In this document: piece after piece, positions 26,951-41,043 of the stretch | How positions within the stretch are numbered: position 1 is the stretch's first letter | Layout of the letters: every line of letters begins with the position of its first letter | Source of the DNA: Calliopsis andreniformis | Lineage: Eukaryota; Arthropoda; Insecta; Hymenoptera; Andrenidae | Direction of reading: 5' to 3' | Length of the DNA: 64,000 nt | Assembly (NCBI RefSeq): GCF_051401765.1 | Contig: NW_027480481.1 | Coordinates: 310,001 to 374,000 of the forward strand | The notes under the pieces: generated by a model | What the model was told of the DNA's origin: nothing | Databases searched by the model: none | The model's input: the letters and a program-made list of their open reading frames with translations, nothing else | Position numbers and translations under genes: made by a program

Positions 26951-28127
26951 CCTCAATCCACAACCCTCAACCCTCAGTCCTCAATATACAATCATCAATT
27001 TTCAATCTTCAGTCCTCGATCCTCAATCCTCAATCCTCAATCCTCAATCCTCAATGTTCAATCCGCAATACCCAATCCTCAATCTTCAATCCTCAATCCT
27101 CATTCCTCAAACCTCAATCCTCAACCCTCAGTCCTCATCCTCAATTCTCAATTCTCAATTCTCAATCCTCAATCCTCAATCCTCAATCTTCAATCCTCAA
27201 TAATCAACCTCCAATCCTAGATCCTCAATCCCCAATCTTCAATCCTTAATCCACAATCTTAAATCTTTAATTCTCAATCGTCAATCTTCAATCCTCAATA
27301 CTCAATCTTCAATCCTCAATCCTCAGACCTCAAACATCAATATTCAACCCTCAGTCCTCGTCCTCAATCCACAACCCTAAATCCTCAGTCCTCAATATTC
27401 AATCATCAATATTCAATCTTCAATCCTCAATCCTCAATCCTCAATCCTCAATCCTCAATCCTCAATCTTCAACCCTGTATCCTCATTCCTCAATACTCAA
27501 TCCTCAATCTTCTATCCTCAATACTCAGTCTTCAATCCTCAATCCTCAATCCTCAATCCTCAATCCTCAATCTTCAATCCTCAACACTCAATCTTCAATC
27601 CTCAATCCTCAATCCTCAATCCTCAATCCTCAATCCTCAATCCTAATTCCTCAATCCTCAATACCCAATCCTCAATCTTCAATCCTCAATCCTCAATCCT
27701 CAATCCTAATTCCTCAATCCTCTTTCTTCAATCCTCAATACCCAATCCTCAATTTCAATCCTCAATCCTCAATCCTCATTTCTCAATCCTCAACCTCAAC
27801 CCTCAGCCCTCATCCTCCATCCTCAGTACTCAATCCTCTATCCTCAATCTTCAATCCTCAATACCCAATCTTCAATCCTCATTCCTCAATCCTCAATCCT
27901 CAATCCTCAATCTTCAATCCTCAATACTCAATCTGCAATCCTCAGTCCTCAAACCTCAATCCTCAATCCTCATTCCTCAATCCTCAATACCCAATCCTCA
28001 ATCCTCAATCCTCAATCCTCAATCCTCAATATTCAATCGTCAATACTCAATCTTCAATCCTCAATCTTCAATCCTCAATAACCAATCTTAAATCCTCAAT
28101 CCTCAATCCTCAATCCTCAATCCTCAA
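26951..28127 (+). repeat. Mosaic satellite segment
   Basis: Heptamer array without genes. It contains the CAGTCCTCGTCC/ACAACCC series near 26940 and 27350, a TCAATGTTCAATCCGC series near 27055 shared with about 20440, and the CTCCATCCTCAGTAC module near 27810. No close tandem partner was recognised. Confidence 0.7.
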
Positions 28128-31100
28128 TTCCCAGGCATCAATACTCAATCTACAATATTCAATCCTCAATCCTTAATCCTCAATCCACAATCCTCAACCT
28201 TCAATACTCAATACTCAATCTTCAATCCTCAATCCCCAATCCTCAATCCTCAATCCTCAATCCTCAATATACAATCCTCAATACTCAATCTTCAATCATC
28301 ATCCTCAATCCTCAATTCTCAGTCGTCAATCATCAGTCATCAATCCTCAATCTTCAATACTCAATCGTCAATCCTTAGCCCTCAATCCTCAATCCTCAAT
28401 CCTCGTTCCTCAAACCTCAATCCTCAACCCTCAGTCTTCATCCTCAATCCTCAAACCTCAATCCTCAATCCTCAATATTCAATCATCAATACTCAATTTT
28501 CAGTCCTCAATCCTCAAACCTCAGTCCTCAATCCTCATTCTTCAATCCTAAATGCCCAATCCTCAATCTTCAATCCTCAATCCTCAATCCTCAATCCTCA
28601 ATCCTCAATTCTCAACCCTCAATCCTTAATCCTCAGACCTCAAACATCAATATTCAACCCTCAGTCCTCGTCCTCAATCCACAACCCTCAATCCTCAGTC
28701 CTCAATATTCAATCATCAATATTCAATCTTCAATCCTCAATACTCAATCCTCAATCCTCAATTCTGAATCCTCAATCTTCAATCCTCAATCCTCAATAAT
28801 CAATACTCAATCCTCAATCTTCAATCCTGAATACCCACTCCTCAATCTTTAATCCTCAATCCTCAATACTCTATCCTAATTCCTCAATCCTCATTCTTCA
28901 ATCATCAATACCCAATCCTCAATTTCAATCCGCAATCCTCAATCCTCAATTCTCAATCCTCAATCCTCAGTCATCAGTCCTCAAACCGCAATCATCAACC
29001 CTCAGCCCTCATCCTCCATCCTCAATCCTCAATCCTCAATCCTCAATCTTCAGTCCTCAATTCTCAATCTTCAATCCTCGATGCTGAATCATCAATACTC
29101 AATCCTCAATCCTCAGGCGTCAATACTCAATCTTCAATACTCAATCCTCAATCCTCAATCCTCAATCCTCAATCCTCAATCCTCAATCCTCAATCCTCAA
29201 TCCTCAATCCTCAGGCATCAATACTCAATCTTCAATACTCAATCCTCAATCCTCAATCCTCAATCCTCAATCCTCAACCATCAATCCTCATTCCTCAAAC
29301 CTCAATCCTCATCCCTCAGTCCTCATCCTCAATTCTCAATTCTCAATCCTCAATCCTCAATCCTCAATCCTCAATCCTCAATCCTCAATCCTCAATCCTC
29401 AGGCATCAATACTCAATCTTCAATACTCAATCCTCAATCCTCAATCCTCAATCCTCAATCCTCAATACTCAATCCTCAATAATCAATCTCCGATCCTAGA
29501 TCCTCAATCCCCAATCTTCAGTCGTTAATCCTCAATATTCAATCCTCAATCCCCAGTCATCAATCTTCAATTCTCAATGCTCAATCCTCAATCCTCAATC
29601 CTCAGTCCTCAATCCCCAATCCTCAATCCTCAAACCTCAATCCTCAACCGTCAGTCCTCGTCCACAATCTTCAAACCTCAATCCTCAATCCTCAATATTC
29701 AATCATCAATACTCAATCTTCAATCCTCAATCCTCAAACCTCAATCCTCAAACCTCAATCCTCTACCGTCAGTCCTCGTCCTCAATCCTCAAACCTCAAT
29801 CCTCAATCCTCAATATTCAATCATCAATACTCAAAATTCAATCCTCGATCCTCAAACCTCAATCCTCAATCCTCATTCTTCAATCCTAAATACCCAATCC
29901 TCAATTTCCAATCCTCAATCCTCAATCCTCAATTCTCAATCCTCAATCCTTAATCCTCAGAACTCAAACATCAATATTCAACCCTCAGTCCTCGTCCTCA
30001 ATCCACAACCCTCAATCCTCAGTCCTCAATATTCAATCATCAATATTCAATCTTCAATCCTCAATACTCAATCCTCAATCCTCAATTCTGAATCCTCAAT
30101 CTTCAATCCTCAATCCTCAATCCTCAATACTCAATCCTCAATCTTCAATCCTGAATACCCACTCCTCAATCTTCAATCCTCAATCCTCAATACTCAATCC
30201 TAATTCCTCAATCCTCATTCTTCAATCATCAATACCCAATCCTCAATTTCAATCCTCAATCCTCAATCCTCAATTCTCAATCCTCAATCCTCAGTCATCA
30301 GTCCTCAAACCGCAATCATCAACCCTCAGCCCTCATCCTCCATCCTCAGTCCTCAATCGTCAATCCTCAATCCTCAACCCTCAATCCTCATTCCTCAAAC
30401 CTCAACCCTCAACCCTCAGTTCTCATTCTCAGTTCTCAATCCTCAATCCTCAATCCTCAATCCTCAATCCTCAATCTTCAATCCTCAATTCTCAATCTTC
30501 AATCCTCGATCCTGAATCATCAATACTCAATCCTCAATCCTCAATCCTCAATCTTCAATCCTCAATAATCAACGTCCAATCCTAGATCCTCAATCCCCAA
30601 TCTTCAATCCTTAATACTCAATCTTCAATCCTTAATTCTCAATCGTCAATCTTCAATCCTCATTACTCAATCTTCAATCCTCAATCCTCAATCCTCAATC
30701 CTCAATCCTTAATCCTCAATCGTCAATCTTCAATCCTCAATACTCAATCTTCAATCCTCAATCCTCAATCCTCAATCCTCAATCCTCATTCTTCAATACT
30801 CAACACCCAATCCTCAATCTTCAATCCTCAATCCTCAATCCTCAATTCACAATCCTCAATCCTCAGTCCTCTGTCCTCAAACCTCAATCCTCTACCCTCA
30901 GCCCTCATCCTCCATCCTCAGTCCTCAATCGTCAATCCTCAATCCTCAACCCTCAATCCTCATTCCTCAAACCTCAACCCTCAACCCTCAGTTCTCATTC
31001 TCAGTTCTCAATCCTCAATCCTCGATCCTCAATCCTCAATCTTCAATCCTCAATAATCAATCTCCAATTCTAGATCCTCAATCCCCAATCTTCAATCCTT

Positions 31101-31690
31101 AATCCTCAATCTTCAATCCCCAATCCCCAGTACTCAATCTTCAATCCTCAATGCTCAATCCTCAATCCTCAATCCTCAGACCTCAGTCCTCAATCTTCAA
31201 GCCTCAAACCTCAATCCTCAACCGTCAGTCCTCATTCTCCATCCTCAATCCTCAATCCTCAATCCTGAATATTCAATCATCAATACTCAATATTCAATCC
31301 TCGATCCTCAAACCTCAATCCTCAATCCTCATTCTTCAATCCTAAATACCCAATCCTCAATTTCCAATCCTCAATCCTCAATCCTCAATTCTCAATCCTC
31401 AATCGTTAATCCTCAGAACTCAAACATCAATATTCAACCCTCAGTCCTCGTCCTCAATCCACAACCCTCAATCCTCAGTCCTCAATATTCAACCCTCAAT
31501 CCTCAATCCTCAATACTCAATCCTGAATCCTCAGGCATCAATACTCAATCTTCAATACTCAATCCTCAATCCTCAATCCTCAATCGTCAATCCTCAATCC
31601 TCTAGCGTCAATCCATAATCCTGAATCGTCAACCCTCAATCCTCAGTCCTCAAACCTCAATCCCTAATCCTCAATCCTGAATCCTCAATC
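28128..31690 (+). repeat. 3.4-kb block family, copy 2 (3589 bp)
   Basis: Begins at a TCAATTCCCAGGCATC landmark (28128) that recurs at 31717, an offset of 3589 bp. After about 28510 the offset to the next copy drops to 3415 bp, so this copy carries 174 bp that the next lacks. From about 28554 onward it also matches 21.84-24.95 kb. The right edge is a junction near 31685, where the series TGAATCC is followed by consensus units instead of the TCTTCAGCCC seen at 24958 and 35105. Confidence 0.85.
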
Positions 31691-34600
31691 CTCAATCCTC
31701 AATCCTCAATCCTCAATTCCCAGGCATCAATACTCAATCTACAATATTCAATCCTCAATCCTTAATCCTCAATCCACAATCCTCAACCTTCAATACTCAA
31801 TACTCAATCTTCAATCCTCAATCCCCAATCCTCAATCCTCAATCCTCAATCCTCAATATACAATCCTCAATACTCAATCTTCAATCATCATCCTCAATCC
31901 TCAATTCTCAGTCGTCAATCATCAGTCATCAATCCTCAATCTTCAATACTCAATCGTCAATCCTTAGCCCTCAATCCTCAATCCTCAATCCTCGTTCCTC
32001 AAACCTCAATCCTCAACCCTCAGTCTTCATCCTCAATCCTCAAACCTCAATCCTCAATCCTCAATATTCAATCATCAATACTCAATTTTCAGTCCTCAAT
32101 CCTCAATCCTCAGTCCTCAATATTCAATCATCAATATTCAATCTTCAATCCTCAATACTCAATCCTCAATCCTCAATTCTGAATCCTCAATCTTCAATCC
32201 TCAATCCTCAATAATCAATACTCAATCCTCAATCTTCAATCCTGAATACCCACTCCTCAATCTTTAATCCCCAATCCTCAATACTCTATCCTAATTCCTC
32301 AATCCTCATTCTTCAATCATCAATACCCAATCCTCAATTTCAATCCGCAATCCTCAATCCTCAATTCTCAATCCTCAATCCTCAGTCATCAGTCCTCAAA
32401 CCGCAATCATCAACCCTCAGCCCTCATCCTCCATCCTCAATCCTCAATCCTCAATCCTCAATCTTCAGTCCTCAATTCTCAATCTTCAATCCTCGATGCT
32501 GAATCATCAATACTCAATCCTCAATCCTCAGGCGTCAATACTCAATCTTCAATACTCAATCCTCAATCCTCAATCCTCAATCCTCAATCCTCAATCCTCA
32601 ATCCTCAATCCTCAATCCTCAATCCTCAGGCATCAATACTCAATCTTCAATACTCAATCCTCAATCCTCAATCCTCAATCCTCAATCCTCAACCATCAAT
32701 CCTCATTCCTCAAACCTCAATCCTCATCCCTCAGTCCTCATCCTCAATTCTCAATTCTCAATCCTCAATCCTCAATCCTCAATCCTCAATCCTCAATCCT
32801 CAATCCTCAATCCTCAGGCATCAATACTCAATCTTCAATACTCAATCCTCAATCCTCAATCCTCAATCCTCAATCCTCAATACTCAATCCTCAATAATCA
32901 ATCTCCGATCCTAGATCCTCAATCCCCAATCTTCAGTCGTTAATCCTCAATATTCAATCCTCAATCCCCAGTCATCAATCTTCAATTCTCAATGCTCAAT
33001 CCTCAATCCTCAATCCTCAGTCCTCAATCCCCAATCCTCAATCCTCAAACCTCAATCCTCAACCGTCAGTCCTCGTCCACAATCTTCAAACCTCAATCCT
33101 CAATCCTCAATATTCAATCATCAATACTCAATCTTCAATCCTCAATCCTCAAACCTCAATCCTCAAACCTCAATCCTCTACCGTCAGTCCTCGTCCTCAA
33201 TCCTCAAACCTCAATCCTCAATCCTCAATATTCAATCATCAATACTCAAAATTCAATCCTCGATCCTCAAACCTCAATCCTCAATCCTCATTCTTCAATC
33301 CTAAATACCCAATCCTCAATTTCCAATCCTCAATCCTCAATCCTCAATTCTCAATCCTCAATCCTTAATCCTCAGAACTCAAACATCAATATTCAACCCT
33401 CAGTCCTCGTCCTCAATCCACAACCCTCAATCCTCAGTCCTCAATATTCAATCATCAATATTCAATCTTCAATCCTCAATACTCAATCCTCAATCCTCAA
33501 TTCTGAATCCTCAATCTTCAATCCTCAATCCTCAATCCTCAATACTCAATCCTCAATCTTCAATCCTGAATACCCACTCCTCAATCTTCAATCCTCAATC
33601 CTCAATACTCAATCCTAATTCCTCAATCCTCATTCTTCAATCATCAATACCCAATCCTCAATTTCAATCCTCAATCCTCAATCCTCAATTCTCAATCCTC
33701 AATCCTCAGTCATCAGTCCTCAAACCGCAATCATCAACCCTCAGCCCTCATCCTCCATCCTCAGTCCTCAATCGTCAATCCTCAATCCTCAACCCTCAAT
33801 CCTCATTCCTCAAACCTCAACCCTCAACCCTCAGTTCTCATTCTCAGTTCTCAATCCTCAATCCTCAATCCTCAATCCTCAATCCTCAATCTTCAATCCT
33901 CAATTCTCAATCTTCAATCCTCGATCCTGAATCATCAATACTCAATCCTCAATCCTCAATCCTCAATCTTCAATCCTCAATAATCAACGTCCAATCCTAG
34001 ATCCTCAATCCCCAATCTTCAATCCTTAATACTCAATCTTCAATCCTTAATTCTCAATCGTCAATCTTCAATCCTCATTACTCAATCTTCAATCCTCAAT
34101 CCTCAATCCTCAATCCTCAATCCTTAATCCTCAATCGTCAATCTTCAATCCTCAATACTCAATCTTCAATCCTCAATCCTCAATCCTCAATCCTCAATCC
34201 TCATTCTTCAATACTCAACACCCAATCCTCAATCTTCAATCCTCAATCCTCAATCCTCAATTCACAATCCTCAATCCTCAGTCCTCTGTCCTCAAACCTC
34301 AATCCTCTACCCTCAGCCCTCATCCTCCATCCTCAGTCCTCAATCGTCAATCCTCAATCCTCAACCCTCAATCCTCATTCCTCAAACCTCAACCCTCAAC
34401 CCTCAGTTCTCATTCTCAGTTCTCAATCCTCAATCCTCGATCCTCAATCCTCAATCTTCAATCCTCAATAATCAATCTCCAATTCTAGATCCTCAATCCC
34501 CAATCTTCAATCCTTAATCCTCAATCTTCAATCCCCAATCCCCAGTACTCAATCTTCAATCCTCAATGCTCAATCCTCAATCCTCAATCCTCAGACCTCA

Positions 34601-35107
34601 GTCCTCAATCTTCAAGCCTCAAACCTCAATCCTCAACCGTCAGTCCTCATTCTCCATCCTCAATCCTCAATCCTCAATCCTGAATATTCAATCATCAATA
34701 CTCAATATTCAATCCTCGATCCTCAAACCTCAATCCTCAATCCTCATTCTTCAATCCTAAATACCCAATCCTCAATTTCCAATCCTCAATCCTCAATCCT
34801 CAATTCTCAATCCTCAATCGTTAATCCTCAGAACTCAAACATCAATATTCAACCCTCAGTCCTCGTCCTCAATCCACAACCCTCAATCCTCAGTCCTCAA
34901 TATTCAACCCTCAATCCTCAATCCTCAATACTCAATCCTGAATCCTCAGGCATCAATACTCAATCTTCAATACTCAATCCTCAATCCTCAATCCTCAATC
35001 GTCAATCCTCAATCCTCTAGCGTCAATCCATAATCCTGAATCGTCAACCCTCAATCCTCAGTCCTCAAACCTCAATCCCTAATCCTCAATCCTGAATCCT
35101 CAATCTT
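31691..35107 (+). repeat. 3.4-kb block family, copy 3 (3415 bp)
   Basis: Tandem copy of the preceding block at an offset of 3415 bp, with open frames at 32496, 32992 and 34566 mirroring 29081, 29577 and 31151. Near 32095 a junction (TCAATCCTCAGTCC then AATATTC) replaces 174 bp present in copy 2. Shared private changes, for example TTCAAGCC at about 31198 and 34613 against TTCAATCC at 24466, show that copies 2 and 3 are closer to each other than either is to copy 1. Confidence 0.85.
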
Positions 35108-35789
35108 CAGCCCTCAGTCCTCTTAAATCAATTGTCAATCCTGAGTCCTCAATAGAATATCCTCAATTCACAGTTTTCAATACTCAATCCCCATTCTTCA
35201 CTCTTCAAATCTCAATCCACAAATATCAATTCTCATCACTAAACCATCAACACTCAGTCCTCAATCTTCAATCCTCAATCCTCAATCCTCAACCTTCAAT
35301 CCTCAATAATGAATCTTCAATCATCAATCCTCAATCCTCAATCATCAATCCTCAATCCTGAATATTCAATCCTCAGTCCCCAATCCTCAATCTTCAATCC
35401 TCAATCCTCAATCCTCAATCCTCAATTCTCAATACTCAATCCTCAGTCCTCAAACCCCAACGCTCAATCCTCAATCCTCTATCATCAATCCTCAATCTTC
35501 AATACTCAATACTCAATCCTCAATCCTCAATCCTCAATCCTCAATCCTCAATCCTCATTCTTCAGTCCTCAATACCCAATCCTCAATCTTCAATCCTCAA
35601 TCCTCAATCCTCAATTCTCAATCCTCAGTCCTCAATCCCCAGACCTCAAACATCAATACTCAACCCTCAGTCCTCGTCCTCAATCCACAACACTGAATCC
35701 CCAATCCTCAATCTTCAATCATCAATATTCAATCTTCATCCTCAATCCTCAATCCTCAATCCTCAATCCTCAATCCTCAATCCTCAATC
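35108..35789 (+). repeat. Right flank shared with 24.96-25.63 kb
   Basis: Follows 24961 onward at an exact offset of 10147 bp until about 35777, where this side passes into TCAATCCGCAATCC and the other side into TCAATGTTC. It includes the third degenerate island. The stretch links the left block family to the right half of the window. Confidence 0.82.
35149..35260 (+). repeat. Degenerate 16-heptamer island, copy 3
   Basis: Same 112-bp sequence as at 25002-25113, offset 10147 bp, and in the same flanking context. Its presence marks this as a segmental copy rather than an independent decay event. Confidence 0.87.
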
Positions 35790-37740
35790 CGCAATCCTCA
35801 GACATCAATACTCAATCTACAATATTCAATCCTCAATCCTTAATCCTCAATCCACAATCCTCAACATTCAATACTCAATACTCAATCTTCAACCCTCAAT
35901 CCTCAATCCTCAATCCTCAATCCTCAATCCTCAATATTCAATCCTCAATACTCAATCTTCAATCATCATCCTCAATCCTCAATTCTCAGTCGTCAATCCT
36001 CAATCCTCAATCCTCATTCTTCAATCCTCAATACCCAATCCTCAATCTTCAATCCTCAAACATCAATCCTCAATTCTCAATCCTCAATCCTCAGTCCTCA
36101 GTCGTCGAACCTCAATCCCCGACCCTTAGCACTCATCCTCAATCCTCAGTCCTCAATCCTCAATCCTCAAACCTAAATCCTCTACCGTCAGTCCTCGTCC
36201 TCAATCCTCAAACCTCAATCCTCAATCCTCAATATTCAATCATCAATACTCAATCTTCAACCCTCAATCCTCAATCCTCAATCCTCAATCCTCAATCCTC
36301 AATCCTCAATATTCAATCATCAATACTCAATCTTCAACCCTCAATCTTCAATCCTCAGTACTCAATCTTCAATCCTCAATCCTCAATACTCAATCCTCAA
36401 TCCTCAATCCTCAATCCTCAGGCATCAATACTCAATCTACAATATTCAATCCTCAGTCCTTAATCCTCAATCCACAATCCTCAAACTTCAATACTCAATA
36501 CTCAATCTTCAATCCTCAATCCTCAATCCTCAATCCTCAATCCTCAATCCTCAATCCTCAATATTCAATCCTCTATACTCAATGTTCAATCATCAATCCT
36601 CAATCCTCAATTCTCAGTCGTCAATCCTCAGTCATCAATCCTCAATCGTCAATTCTCAATCGTCAATCCTTAGTCCTCAATCCTCAATCCTCAATCCTCG
36701 TTCCTCAAACCTCAATCCTCAACCCTCAGTCTCCATCCTCAATCCTCAAACCTCAATCCTCAATCCTCAATATTCAATCATCAATACTCAATCTTCAATC
36801 CTCAATCCTCAAACCTCAATCCTCAATCCTCATTCTTCAATCCTAAATACCCAATCCTCAATCTTCAATCCTCAATCCTCAATCCTCAATTCTCAATCCT
36901 CAATCCTTAATCCCCAGACCTCAAACATCAATATTCAACCCTGAGTCCTCGTCCACAATCCACAACCCTCAATCCTCAGTCCTCAATATTCAATCATCAA
37001 TATTCAATCTTCAATCCTCAATCATCAATCCTCAATCCTCAATCCTCAATCTTCAATCTTCAACCCTGAATCCTCAATCCTCAATACTCAATCCTCAATC
37101 TTCAATCCACAATACTCAATCTTCAATCCTCAATCATCAATCCTCAATCCTCAATCCTCAATCCTCAATCCTCATTCTTCAATCCTCAATACCTAATCCA
37201 CAGTCTTCAATCCTCAATCCTCAATCCTCAATCCTAATTCCTCAATCTTCATTCTTCAATCCTCAATACCCAATCCTCAATTTCAATCCTCAATCCTCAA
37301 TCCTCATTTCTCAATCCTCAATCCTCAACCCTTAGCCCTCATCCTCCATCCTCAGTACTCAATCCTCTATCCTCAATCTTCAATCACCAATACTCAATCT
37401 TCAATCCTCATTCCTCAATCCTCAATCCTCAATCCTCAATCTTCAATCCTCAATACTCAATCTGCAATCCTCAATCCTCAAACCTCAATCCTCAATCCTC
37501 ATTCCTCAATCCTCAATACCCAATCCTCAATCCTCAATCCTCAATCCTCAATCCTCAATCCTCAATATTCAATCATCAATACTCAATCTTCAATCATCAA
37601 TCTTCAATCCTCAATACTCAATCTTCAATCCTCAATCCTCAAGCCTCAATCCTCAATCCTCAATCCTCAGGCATCAATACTCAATCTACAATATTCAATC
37701 CTCAATCCTTAATCCGCAATCCACAATCCTCAACCTTCAA
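35790..37740 (+). repeat. Block shared with 62.18-64.0 kb
   Basis: From the GCAATCCTCAGACATC landmark at 35791 the series match 62181 onward at an exact offset of 26390 bp, to the right edge of the window (64000 against 37610). The offset is a multiple of 7. Shared rare features include ACCTAATCCACAG (37192/63582) and the open frame at 36582/62972. A related copy of part of it lies at 61.1-62.0 kb, offset 2463 bp from the last. Confidence 0.83.
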
Positions 37741-40700
37741 TACTAAATACTCAATCTTCAATCCTCAATCCTCAATCCTCAATCCTCAATCCTCAATCCT
37801 CAATCCTCAATATTCAATCCTCAATACTCAATCTTCAATCATCAATCCTCAATCCTCAATTCTCAGTCGTCAATCCTCAGTCATCAATCCTCAATCTTCA
37901 ATACTCAATCGTCAATCCTTAGCCCTCAATCCTCAATCCTCAATCCTCGTTCCTCAAACCTCAATCCTCAACCCTCAGTCTTCATCCTCAATCCTCAAAC
38001 TTCAATCCTCAATCCTCAATATTCAATCATCAATACTCAATCTTCAATCCTCAATCCTCAATCCTCAATCCTCAATCCTCAATCCTCAATCCTCAATCCT
38101 CAATCCTCAATCCTCAATCCTCAATCCTCAATCCTCAATCCTCAACCTTCAATACTCAATAATCAATCTCCAATCCTAGATCCTCAATCCTCGATCCTCA
38201 ATCCTCATTCCTCAATCCTCAATACCCAATCCTCAGTCTTCAATCCTCAAACATCAATCCTCAATTCTCAATCCTCAATCCTCAATCCTCAATCCTCAAT
38301 CCTCAATCCTCAGGCATCAATACTCAATCTACAATATTCAATCCTCAATCCTTAATCCTCAATCCACAATCCTCAACATTCAATACACAATACTCAATCT
38401 TCAACCCTCAATCCTCAATCCTCAATCCTCAATCCTCAATCCTCAATATTCAATCCTCAATACTCAATCTTCAATCATCATCCTCAATCCTCAATTCTCA
38501 GTCGTCAATCCTCAATCCTCAATCCTCATTCTTCAATCCTCAATACCCAATCCTCAATCTTCAATCCTCAAACATCAATCCTCAATTCTCAATCCTCAAT
38601 CCTCAGTCCTCAGTCGTCGAACCTCAATCACCGACCCTTAGCACTCATCCTCAATCCTCAGTCCTCAATCCTCAATCCTCAAACCTAAATCCTCTACCGT
38701 CAGTCCTCGTCCTCAATCCTCAAACCTCAATCCTCAATCCTCAATATTCAATCATCAATACTCAATCTTCAACCCTCAATCCTCAATCCTCAATCCTCAA
38801 TCCTCAATCCTCAATCCTCAATCCTCAATCCTCAATATTCAATCATCAATACTCAATCTTCAACCCTCAATCTTCAATCCTCAGTACTCAATCTTCAATC
38901 CTCAATCCTGAATCCTCAATCCTCAATCCTCAATCCTCAATCCTCAGGCATCAATGCTCAATCTACAATATTCAATCCTCAGTCCTTAATCCTCAATCCA
39001 CAATCCTCAAACTTCAATACTCAATACTCAATCTTCAATCCTCAATCCTCATTCCCCAATCCTCAATCCTCAATCCTCAATCCTCAATATTCAAACCTCT
39101 ATACTCAATGTTCAATCATCAATCCTCAATCCTCAATTCTCAGTCGTCAATCCTCAGTCATCAATCCTCAATCGTCAATACTCAATCGTCAATCCTTAGT
39201 CCTCAATCCTCAATCCTCAATCCTCGTTCCTCAAACCTCAATCCTCAACCATCAGTCTCCATCCTCAATCCTCAAACCTCAATCCTCAATCCTCAATATT
39301 CAATCATCAATACTCAATCTTCAATCCTCAATCCTCAAACCTCAATCCTCAATCCTCATTCTTCAATTCCAAATACCCAATCCTCAATCTTCAATCCTCA
39401 ATCCTCACTCGTCAAGTCTCAATCCTCAATCCTTAATCCCCAGACCTCAAACACCAATATTCAGCCCTGAGTCCTCGTCCACAGTCCACAACCCTCAATC
39501 CTCAGTCCTCATTATTCAATCATCAATATTCAATCTTCAATCCTCAATCCTCAATCCTCAATCCTCAATCCTCAATCTTCAATCTTCAACCCTGAATCCT
39601 CAATCCTCAATACTCAATCCTCAATCTTCAATCCTCAATACTCAATCTTCAATCCTCAATCATCAATCCTCAATCCTCAATCCTCAATCTTCAATCCTCA
39701 ACACTCAATCTTCAATCCTCAATCCTCAATCCTCAATCATCAATCCTCATTCTTCAACCCTCAATACCCAATCCACAGTCTTCAATCCTCAATCCTCAAT
39801 CCTCAATCCTAATTCCTCAATCCTCATTCTTCAATCCTCAATACCCAATCCTCAATTTCAATCCTCAATCCTCAATCCTCATTTCTGAATCCTCAATCCT
39901 CAACCCTTAGCCCTCATCCTCCATCCTCAGTACTCAATCCTCTATCCTCAATCTTCAATCCCCAATACTCAATCTTCAATCCTCATTCCTCAATCCTCAA
40001 TCCTCAATCCTCAATCTTCAATCCTCAATACTCAATCTGCAATCGTCAATCCTCAAACCTCAATCCTCAATCCTCATTCCTCAATCCTCAATAACCAATC
40101 CTCAATCCTCAATCCTCAATCCTCAATCCTCAATATTCAATCATCAATACTCAATCTTCAATCATCAATCTTCAATCCTCAATACTCAATCTTCAATCTT
40201 CAATCCTCAATCCTCAATCCTCAATCCTCAATCCTCAGGCATCAATACTCAATCTACAATATTCAATCCTCAATCCTTAATCCGCAATCCACAATCCTCC
40301 ACCTTCAATACTAAATACTCAATCTTCAATCCTCAATCCTCAATACTCAATCCTCAATCCTCAATCCTCAATCCTCAATATTCAATCCTCAATACTCAAT
40401 CTTCAATCATCAATCCTCAAACCTCAATTCTCAGTCGTCAATCCTCAGTCATCAATCCTCAATCTTCAATACTCAATCGTCAATCCTTAGTCCTCAATCC
40501 TCAATCCTCAATCCTCGTTCCTCAAACCTCAATCCTCAACCCTCAGTCTTCATCCTCAATCCTCAAACTTCAATCCTCAATCCTCAATATTCAATCATCA
40601 ATACTCAATCTTCAATCCTCAATCCTCAAACCTCAATCCTCAGTCCTCATTCTTCAATCCTAAATACCCAATCCTCAATCTTCAATCCTCAATGCTCAAT

Positions 40701-41043
40701 CCTGAATCCTCATTCCTCAATCTTCAACCCTGAATCCTCAATCCTCAATACTCAATCCACAATCTTCAATCCTCAATACTCAATCTTCAATCCTCAATCC
40801 TCAATCCTCAATCCTCAATCCTCAATCTTCAATCCTCAACACTCAATCTTCAATCCTCAATCCTCAATCCTCAATCCTCAATCCCCATTCTTCAATCCTC
40901 AATACCCAATCCTCAATCTTCAATCCTCAATCCTCAATCCTCAATCCCAACTCCTCAATCCTCATTCTTCAATCCTCAATACCCAATCCTCAATTTCAAT
41001 CCTCAATCCTCAATCCTCATTTCTCAATCCTCAATCCTCAACC
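37741..41043 (+). repeat. Long duplicated segment, left copy, first part
   Basis: Matches 44420-47722 at an offset of 6679 bp. Anchors are TCAACCT after a 14-unit perfect run (38142 and 44821), TTAGCCC (37919 and 44598) and the open frame at 39108/45787. The match ends abruptly at 41043, where CTCAACC is followed by CTCATTCTTC instead of CTCAGCCCTC. Confidence 0.83.
38044..38141 (+). repeat. Perfect TCAATCC run, 14 units
   Basis: Fourteen consensus heptamers between TCAATCT and TCAACCT. Counterparts of the same length are at 44723-44820 and 49690-49787; related runs have 17 units (1456), 16 (4943), 12 (54541, 59278) and 9 (61971). Confidence 0.91.

Noticed and set aside
35309..36463. 384-codon open frame and about 30 shorter + strand frames across the window
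   Set aside because: All encode the same low-complexity cycle, end wherever a TAG, TAA or TGA variant heptamer falls in frame, and are not conserved in length between block copies (206 codons at 25162 versus 384 at 35309). Frames at 25800-26225 and 25877-26179 overlap in different phases with the same peptide, which rules against coding.
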